From assembly GCA_037127255.1 (NCBI GenBank), contig JBANSL010000009.1, positions 31,306,475 through 31,370,474 on the forward strand: a DNA stretch of 64,000 nt, read 5' to 3'. The DNA comes from Persicaria tinctoria. Taxonomy: Eukaryota; Streptophyta; Magnoliopsida; Caryophyllales; Polygonaceae. Each line of letters starts with the position of its first letter. The first letter of the stretch is position 1. Below are positions 57,035 to 64,000 of the stretch, in pieces. The notes beneath the pieces are model-generated. The model saw only the letters and a list, made by a program, of their open reading frames with translations. It did not search any database and had not been told where the DNA came from. Position numbers and translations under genes: made by a program.

Positions 57035-58715
57035 ATTTATGTTATTATAAGATTGTTTTTATTGTTTATTTTTAGTTTGTTTATTCGAGTCAAATCATTT
57101 CCTCTTAGTGAAACTATTATTTTATTATAACTTCTTGTTAATGAAATTATTCTTTCATATACCTACCTTTTATTATTGCAAAAGCATATGTCATTTAGAT
57201 TCTTATAATATGTCAACTTATATAATGTTATGACATACTAATGTTTTTATTTATAATCAATTTAGGAATACATGATGAGTTATAGAAGCAAGAAGACAAG
57301 AACCAAAGGTGCTGATCATCCTACAGAATCAGATAGGTCTTCGCCCAGTGTGAAAATCGATTCAAGACCACATCAGGCTACTCATGTTGCACAAGAAAAG
57401 GGGATTTCATCGTCTGGAACCTCAGGATTTAAGTCACACTCATCCACCAAAACAAAACAAGTAGGGGCAACAAAGGTAAAGTCTAATATATAAAAGCCTA
57501 TATTTGTTAAACCGGGAGCTCTAGCATCGAATTTAAACCAAAACATTAGGCCTCAAAAAGCAGGTAACACCATTCTGTTGAAGGAGAAAAACCCATCCAT
57601 CGACCCACTTCTTACAGCTCCATCCACTAACCCACATCCTAACACTCCATTTAGACCCTTCACATCAAAAACATCGCAAAACCATAAGCCTCCGAGTACA
57701 GTCAATGCAAACATAGATGCTAGATCCTTGCCAACTAAAGGGCCTCCAAAATCCACATTGACATCACAATGTCAAAACCCATCACTGAACTTGCATCGTT
57801 CTTCCTTTCGTAAGCCTTCTCCATCAATGGATGGTAGCATTCAACACACAACAGCTGCAGTGTGTTCCAATTCGGCAATTCCATCTCAGCCTGAAGATCC
57901 ATCGGGTAGATCATCTCAAATCATTGTGCACTCGAAGCCTTCTAAATCAGTGGGTGGTAGGATTTTGCATAACAAAGTTGCAATGTGTGCCAATTCAACA
58001 ATTTCATCTCACCTTCAAGATCCAATTGGTAGACCACTTCATAACCTTATGCACTCCATGTCCCAAAGGCGTTCTAAATCAATGGGTGGAATGATTCCCA
58101 GTCCAACTAGGGACGATTCTTTTATAGATTCTGATGACTCTGATGCAACTGAAAATGATGAATCTGATGGTGATGAATACGATGGCGAGCCACTGCAAGA
58201 CAATGGTGTAGATGAGCCAGTACATGACAATGGCGTAGATGAGCCAAAACAAGACAATGGTGTAGACCAAGTTCCACTAAAAAAGTCAAAGCCTTCTAGA
58301 CCTCGAACTATAAGGTCAAGAAGTGTAGCCCCTAATTGCCCAGCGATCTAAAATTGGATGAAAAGGATGAGGTTTTGACCGTAGGTAAAGTTTGTTAAGT
58401 TTTTCTTTTAATTATATATGTTAAAATTAGCTTCGTTTATAGTTATTCCTCTACTTTTTATTATTGGACATAGATACCGAAGGAAACCATAAAGTTTTCA
58501 GTGGGCCAATAAAACCTCGAGATGTTGATAACTTGCTTGGAGATGGGGTTAGGTGCATTGTCAATTTTAATGATCTCAACCAACCTATCTGAAAAGATGG
58601 GAGCGTTCTTGTTAAATACCTTGGTTCATTGGCTAAGATTGAGAGGTTTTGTCCTATTGGAGAAGATAGTTGGCATGATGTGAATAAACATTATAAAGTG
58701 GACATCATTGAATTA

Positions 58716-58717
<2 letters not shown>

Positions 58718-58748
<31 letters not shown>

Positions 58749-58772
58749 TGTGTGTGTGTGTGCGTGCGTGTG
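58718..58772. repeat. (GT)n microsatellite
   Basis: About 25 GT units with a few interruptions, inside an intron position of the TnpA-like gene. Confidence 0.85.
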
Positions 58773-59669
58773 TGTATTTTAAATTTAATTTATTATGGTT
58801 TTAAGTGCAGCCACCTTTGTTGAATATGGAATTGTTCAATGTTGCAGGCAAAATTTGTAATCCCAGCTGGAAAGTTATTTGATAATGCAATACTCAGGCG
58901 TGTTTGTAAACACTGGAAGCATTATAAGTACACCTTGAAGAGGCTGAAATTTAACCCAGATAAGAGGTCAAAAGATCAAATTATCAACGATGTACCCCTT
59001 GGACATACACTTGACAATTGGATGCGTTTGGTTGAGTATTGGTATTCACCGAAGGGAAAGGTTAGTTCTTACACTTGTAGCTTTCTTCATAATAATATAT
59101 TTAGCAATACTTAAACAATTTATATTTTCATTGAGTACTTTAAAATGCTACAAAAAATGTCCATTTGTGGAAAAGAGGCACGAGCATCCCAATGTTACGT
59201 GCACACCACCGGCTGCATAAGTTATGCTAATAAGAGAGCTGATTTTGTACGTTTTCTCCTTATATATATACATATTTAATAGTTTAATCTAATTATGAGG
59301 TACTTTATGTTACTATATTTATATGGTTTGTTCAAATTTAGGTTGAATCCAAGGGAAATCAACTGAGTCATTTAGAGTTTTTTGAGTTGACACACAAGGA
59401 AGCTGAAGGAGGCTTTGTTGATAACACGATGTCCTCACAATTAATGGTACATGTTTGTTACATATGTCAATGATGATTCCATTTGTTGATTTTCTTATTT
59501 TTCTTATTTCTTTCTTAAATCATGTATAAATATGTTATTGTTATTTGTCTTTCTCGTATGAACATAGGAAGAAGCTAATTCCAAAGTGGAAGAACTTGTT
59601 CGCACTTCTTCACCTTCAAAGTCTCGTGCAGAAATTGAGAACGATGTGTTTGACAAGCTAATGTATGAG

Positions 59670-59770
59670 GAAAGCCATGTTTTTGGAGTGCATGGAATAT
59701 TGAGAAAAAGCCATGTTTTTGGTGTAAAACAAAGCCATGTTTTTGGAGTGCATGGAATATTGAGAAAAAG
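59670..59770 (+). repeat. 60-bp-period tandem duplication in the TnpA-like gene
   Basis: AGCCATGTTTTTGGAGTGCA and the following bases to GAGAAAAAG occur at 59672-59709 and again at 59732-59769, with a shorter AGCCATGTTTTTGG copy in between at 59710. In-frame, it doubles the peptide SHVFGVHGILRK. Confidence 0.8.
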
Positions 59771-60639
59771 AGGGTACGACTCTACCACTCCAACTTGCAA
59801 CTCTACTGACATGGAAAACATGAAAGTGAAAATGACGAGTATGGAGAAGGAGAACAAAGAGCTTCGGGCAAAAGTTGATCAGAGCAATCATTTTTTGCTA
59901 CAAACACTCAATGCAATTAGTGATGGCAAAGTGTATGTTGAGTTCTTTAATGTTGTCCAGACGGCATTACGCACGGCTAATTCTCAAGTTGGATTCTAGT
60001 TTATGTTGCTTTCTTTTTGTTATATCTTAGAAGCTGATTTTTGTTCTGTTTGCAAAGTTTCTGCTATGTTGTTTCTGTTGTGTTATTTGTCACCACCGGT
60101 TTGAGAGTTTCTGCTGCGTTCTTTTTGTTGATGACTTGTTCTTTCATTTTGGACACGTATAGTTGGTGGATTTGACTAGTATAGATTTGATGCTTTTAAT
60201 AGTGTCTAGAAGCTGATTTTTGTTCTCTTTGCAAAGTTTCTGCTTGTTTCTGTTGTGTTTGCCACCACCAGTTTGAGAGTTTCTGATGCGTTCTTTTTGT
60301 TGATGCCTTGCTATTTCATTTTAGACACGTACAATTGGTGGATTTGACTCGTATAGATTGTATGCTTTTAATACTTGTCTATAATTTGATTCTTTTTCTA
60401 TTTAACTTAAAATATATATTTGTATTTATTGTGTGAAGTCTGGTTCAGCTGCAAGTGATCATAATAGTACACATAATGGATTGGACGATACTCGCGTGCC
60501 AAGGTCACCAAACTAGAGAGTTTCCAAGACTTACATCATTTGGATTGGCAACCGATTTGAATATTTCTTTATTCTATATGCATGAATTGTTCAAAAATGC
60601 TCAGGTTCTAATTTTGAAGTTTCCTAACTTGTTACGTAC

Positions 60640-60790
60640 TTGTCTTTGAGACGTTGAATTGGAATTAAATTGAAAACGAACAGGTGTGATGTTGTTGAAT
60701 TGGAATTATATGTATATATAATTTGGATCTATGTGCCCAAGTTATATATATATAACTTGGCTTCGTAGTTTAACAACGGCGATGTGTCCG
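60640..60790. other. Junction between CACTA-2 and element A gag region
   Basis: Contains a perfect 24-bp palindrome (CCAAGTTATATA and its inverse, 60738-60761) and a 20-bp direct repeat ATTTGGATCTATGTGCCCAA at about 60721-60741 and 60808-60828. No gene seen. Confidence 0.5.
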
Positions 60791-62153
60791 GATTGCCCCT
60801 TAGAATTTGGATCTATGTGCCCAATGAGCTTTTTGGATGGTCTTGGGATCTGCTGTGCGAGTTGACCCATTTGGGTCTCCATGTTCTTCTTCCAGATGTC
60901 TATCTCCCCAAATCGTGTATTGAGGTTGTGGAGTTGAGTCTAGATGGCGTTGTTGGATTGCAGCTGTTGTGCCTGATTCCTCCTCATCTATTCGAGGATC
61001 ATTTGCAGATCATCTTTCCGCTGGTCCATTTCTGGATGTCCTGGAGCTCTGTATGGTGGGGGGTTCCTAGGAGCACCATGGTTCCACTGTGGTTGATAGA
61101 ACCTTTGGTCCCCCATGTAGCGATTGGGACCCCCTATGTAGGCTACCTCCTCGTGAGTTTCTGCTAACCTGACTTGCTCCGTATGTGGGCAATCTGGAGT
61201 GGTGTGCCAATGTGAGCCGCATTCAATGCAAGGTTGGTTAACAGATAGAAACTTGACTTGCTTGAGGAGCTTGTGATTCTGATCTTTGTAGAACTGCTTC
61301 TTGACATCAGGATCAATCTCTTAGAAGGCTCATATAGGGGCATGGATGGGGCTGGCCTTGCATAGGCATTTTCGTCGTAATTCGCAGGGGCCTCATAGGT
61401 GTTGTCGATGTTGGTGAGCCATTCTATCGTTGCCCAAGACTCTGCTGGTCTCTGCGTGAGGTATTCCTATTATGTGAATTGATTGATCCTTTCCTTGCTG
61501 GCTAGATCAGGAGAATTGTAGAAAATCTCCTAAATGACATATGGTGGCTGCCCATGAGTTGGCCAGGATCGCAGTAGGTCCTTGTATCGATCCCATGCTC
61601 GTGCTAGCGGTTCCCCAGGCTTTTGTTTGAAAGTTGTAATCTTTTGTCCGAGAAGGGCTGTCTTGGCTGGAGGAAAGAACTTGTTGAGGAACACATTCCT
61701 AACCTCTGCCCATGTGGCGAGAGATCGCGCTGGTAGTCCTTCTAGCCATTTCAATGCTGGACCAAGAGACCAACGAAAAGCTTTCATTCTTACATATTCA
61801 AGAGTAGTACCGTTAGTAATAGTTTGGCACATATCAGCAAAAGTAGTAATATGAGCTAAAGGGAATTCATTAAATCTCCCTTCAAAGGAATTATTTTTAA
61901 TTTCAGTAAGGAAGGAATTGCGAATTTCAAAATCATTAGGAAGGACTAGAATAGCTGATTCAGACACGACAAGAGTTGGGTGCATGTAGTCCTTTGTAGT
62001 GGTGGGATATAGGGCAAGCTCAGCCTCAGCATGCCTCATTTGTTCTATCTCCCGCTCAGTGCGTGCTCTCTCAGCGGCAAGAACATCGTTGTTGGCTGCT
62101 AGTTCCCTCTAAAGCCTCTCAATCTTCTCAGCTTGTGTTTCGGCGGTCGCCAT
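60791..62153 (-). pseudogene. Gag of Athila-like element A, broken
   Basis: Structural capsid gene of the retrotransposon. The ATG at 62153 (MATAETQAEKIERL) is followed by a stop at about 62110. The main frame, 62039-61530, carries the retrotransposon gag domain: IRNSFLTEIKNNSFEG, LKWLEGLPARSLATW, FLNKFFPPAKTALLGQKI, EPLARAWDRYKDLL. After further stops the C-terminal part includes a CX2CX4HX4C zinc knuckle (CIECGSHWHTTPDC, 61189-61230) and a Pro/Gln-rich tail. Element-typical order and the primer-binding site just upstream support Athila. Confidence 0.8.
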
Positions 62154-62306
62154 TGCTCTTTTCAATATAGAGTGGATATGTATAACACGTTCTGAGTCAT
62201 CTAAGGCGTCAAACTGAAGTGGTTGACCAGAACGACGCATACACCTGCAAAAGAAAACTCAAGGAAAACGTGATATCTAACTACCTAAGGTGCGAATGAT
62301 TGCTTC

Positions 62307-62326
62307 CCTGACAACGACACCAATTT
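62307..62326 (-). promoter_or_regulatory. Primer-binding site of element A
   Basis: On the minus strand, just inside the LTR, TTGGTGTCGTTGTCAGGGAA resembles the tRNA-Asp type primer site (TGGCGCCGTTGCCGGGGA) of Athila elements, with several transitions. Confidence 0.65.
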
Positions 62327-63225
62327 TGTTGTAGGAGGAAATCGAGTTCAATAAATAATAATATAAATCAAACCAGATTCGTGCCTACGCAAATAATTAC
62401 AAGACTTCCTCCCGATGTAGCAACATGAAGTCAGGATCGATCCTTGAGGAAGCAGGTCAACGGATCTCAGGTAGCGGATGAATCTCACCGACAAAAGTCG
62501 ACTCCAGAGTACTCGACCTCGACTAGGTGTAGTCGACAGGGGTCAGGCATAGTCAAATTCGAGCAGGCAAAGGCCACTAGTGGTAGTCGATGTTGAGGAA
62601 CCTACTTGACGTCGAGAAGTGTGGTCGAAGTCGAGCAAGGCTTGTCGATGTCGAGCACCTGCAGAGACAAAAACAACAGCGATCTTGCTCGATCGAATAT
62701 TAGTAGTCGACGTCGACCAGGGTTGGTCGAAATCGAGTTGTAAACAGAACGTTACGAATCGCAAATTTCGAAATAAACAATGTAAAAGAAAACTTCCAAG
62801 TTCGGGGTTTGCAACAACGATAACCAAACATGCATAAGGCAAGATAGAGAAATAATCATGCAATCATATCAAAAGATTAAGCTTTCGCCTTTTCCAACAA
62901 TTAGACAACTCTCTCAAGAAACCCTAATTGTATCTACCAATTTTATGTTTATAATCCAAGTGGTTAACATGAAACTCTATTTATTAGGTAATAAACATAT
63001 TAAAGGCAGTGGATGATCAAAACACAATAAAGGTAGAATCTTTACCTCAAACACGCATGACTATCGTCAGGTTCACTCCGACCCTAGAAGTGGGTGAACT
63101 ATTCGCTCTTCATCATAGGGAAACTCATCAATAATAAAAGGGAAATAACTTGCATTAATAAACTAAAATAAATCTTACAACCGATCGAAGCCAATTCCGC
63201 TCTCGCTTTACAACTTCTCTCGGCC

Positions 63226-63227
<2 letters not shown>

Positions 63228-63280
<53 letters not shown>

Positions 63281-63290
63281 CCTCCCTCCT
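63228..63290. repeat. (CT)n microsatellite in the LTR
   Basis: About 28 CT units, then CCCT repeats. The matching tract in the other LTR of element A is at 35762-35812. Confidence 0.85.
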
Positions 63291-63292
63291 AA

Positions 63293-64000
63293 TGTTGTGA
63301 GCCTAATTTGCCATGTTTTACACTTACTTTAATATCGATTTCTGCATACATTGCATACATTTGGGTTAGAATAATACAGAATCTGTGTAGTTTACACTTA
63401 TTTTCAATATATGGAGGTCTACACAAGTTTTGGTTATATTTGACAGAAATCGGACGCACTTTGGAGCTTAAAAGAAACTCATGGAGAAGCTAAGAATGGT
63501 GCAGCTGGGGAAAAGGCCATTTTTCACCATTCATCATTCTGAATCAAGCTTAGATGTCTTCATGATAGTTGTAGCCCTCGGAAAGAGCTTTCCAACACAT
63601 GGTCATATGCGTCAATCCGACGAACGAGGACTCGTGAAAGTGCGTTTTAAGAACGAAGCAGAATGCTGAAAGCAACAGCGTTACTCGAGATCGACCACAT
63701 TGGTCGACATCGACAAGAGTTTACTCGACATTTTCTCCAGAGGACGAGATCGAGCACGAGATGAAGACAAATGTTACTCTACGTCGAGGAAGCTGGTCTA
63801 CGTCGAGGAGGATTTGGTCTACGTCGAGGAAGCTGGTCTACGTCGAGGAGAATTTGGTCTACATCGAGGAAGCTGGTCTACGTCGAGGAGGATTCGGTTG
63901 ACATCGAGGAAGCTACTCGATGTCGAGGAGACCCCCTGTGACCGACGTCGAGTAATCCGGATCTCGTTAAGGTTCTATCCCGAATCCAATGGTGATATTT
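63293..64000 (+). mobile_element. LTR S3 of the Athila group, continues past the window
   Basis: Starts TGTTGTGAGCCTAATTTGCC and follows S2 (49831 onward) with few differences. It could be a solo LTR or the 5' LTR of another element. It includes a tandem array at 63776-63931. Confidence 0.8.
63776..63931 (+). repeat. Tandem array of GGTCTACGTCGAGGA units
   Basis: About seven units of 19-21 bp alternate between ...GAGGAAGCT and ...GAGGAGGATTT endings, giving a higher-order period near 40 bp. It is derived from the family's TCGA-containing motif. Confidence 0.8.

Larger units (their letters stand above)
57272..60515 (+). pseudogene. CACTA-2 TnpA-like gene with internal repeats
   Basis: Second CACTA gene. 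The N-terminal part (57272-57490 and 57578-58351) is Ser/Pro-rich, with tandem DNGVDEP units at about 58197-58265, then basic. The conserved core is ERFCPIGEDSWHDVNKHYKVDIIE (split at a GT repeat), AKFVIPAGKLFDNAILRRVC and DVPLGHTLDNWMRLVEYWYS (58629-59060), then YANKRADF after a frame change near 59150-59245. Downstream exons read QLSHLEFFELTHKEAEGGFVD and a coiled-coil-like stretch (59586-59999) that includes a duplicated SHVFGVHGILRK unit. A last exon may end at about 60515. Frame changes and stops indicate a pseudogene. Confidence 0.7.
49454..60640 (+). mobile_element. CACTA element CACTA-2, right end not identified
   Basis: The left terminus CACTACTAGAAAAGCG at 49454 follows GAT and fits the CACTA consensus. 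The next 370 bp carry GACGCTT/AAGCGTC repeats (49485-49600). A solo LTR (49831-51765) interrupts the subterminal part. The transposase gene (53475-57034) and TnpA-like gene (57272 to about 60515) follow. No inverted CACTACTAG end was found before element A gag sequence begins near 60790, so the right end is deleted or too diverged; the end given is approximate. Confidence 0.7.
34862..64000 (-). mobile_element. Athila-like Ty3 retrotransposon A, heavily nested, runs past the window
   Basis: Left LTR 34862-38639 (3' LTR on the minus strand) and right LTR from 62327 (5' LTR) begin with the same TGTTGTAGGAGGAAATCGAG and remain closely similar. Adjacent to them are a polypurine tract and 3' internal sequence (38640-39166) and, at the other end, the primer-binding site and gag (about 60790-62320). 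Pol is missing except where later insertions sit, so the middle has been deleted or replaced. The 1.7-kb LTR and tRNA-Asp-like primer site fit Athila. Insertions inside it: solo LTR 36023-38092, element B from 39167, and an LTR from 63293. Confidence 0.8.
62327..64000 (-). repeat. 5' LTR of element A, interrupted at 63293
   Basis: Closely similar to 34862 onward for about 950 bp, including the (CT)n tract (63230-63290). At 63293 a plus-strand LTR begins. The remainder of this LTR lies beyond the window. Confidence 0.8.

Noticed and set aside
63776..63931. CRISPR-like array
   Set aside because: Units are contiguous without unique spacers, in a plant retrotransposon LTR. It is a tandem repeat.

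Overview
The window is nuclear DNA of a flowering plant, most likely a eudicot. It has plant-type L1 LINEs, CACTA and Mutator-like transposons, Athila-type Ty3 retrotransposon pieces, TRIMs, PIF/Harbinger-like and Stowaway-like MITEs, GT-AG introns, and a chloroplast rpl2 fragment sitting in a nuclear context. Only one ordinary host gene is visible: an intact four-exon bZIP gene of the HY5 (ELONGATED HYPOCOTYL 5) type at 27984-29997, encoding 168 aa. Almost everything else is transposable-element sequence, most of it broken.

Region 1 (1-19.4 kb) is LINE territory. A truncated minus-strand LINE (161-3072) abuts a full-length plus-strand LINE (3085-9002) flanked by a perfect 12-bp target duplication. 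A nearly intact minus-strand LINE (9573-15250) follows. It carries a zinc-knuckle ORF1 part, an unexplained Cys-rich ORF and a two-lesion ORF2. A 5'-truncated LINE with a 977-codon open frame lies inside a PIF-like MITE (15614-18830), and a second MITE of the same family follows.

Region 2 (19.4-27.6 kb) is a LINE tail split by a 7.9-kb element with AGGGGTGGGC termini and an 8-9 bp target duplication. That element holds two decayed genes: a plant-mobile-domain (PMD) gene, and a Mutator-type transposase joined to a SWIM-like motif and an OTU-type cysteine protease domain. A 150-bp near-perfect palindrome lies between them, and related CACGTCC/GGACGTG repeats occur at both outer edges.

Region 3 (27.6-34.9 kb) is the HY5-type gene and its surroundings. 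The LINE poly(A) tail ends about 410 bp upstream of its ATG. Two TRIM elements of one family, a Stowaway-like MITE and the rpl2 plastid fragment lie downstream.

Region 4 (34.9-64 kb) is one nest. A minus-strand Athila-like element has its 3' LTR at 34862-38639, and its gag, primer-binding site and 5' LTR from 60.8 kb to past the window end. It is interrupted by a solo LTR (36023-38092), by an oppositely oriented relative starting at 39167, and by another LTR at 63293. The relative is in turn split by two CACTA elements (40669-48207, and 49454 to about 60.6 kb). The second CACTA carries a solo LTR (49831-51765). This gives four levels of insertion, most junctions being supported by target-site duplications or matching flanks.

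Apart from HY5 the genes do not form a pathway. They are replication and transposition genes of mobile elements, and none looks fully functional, although LINE ORF2 at 9.6-13.7 kb is close.
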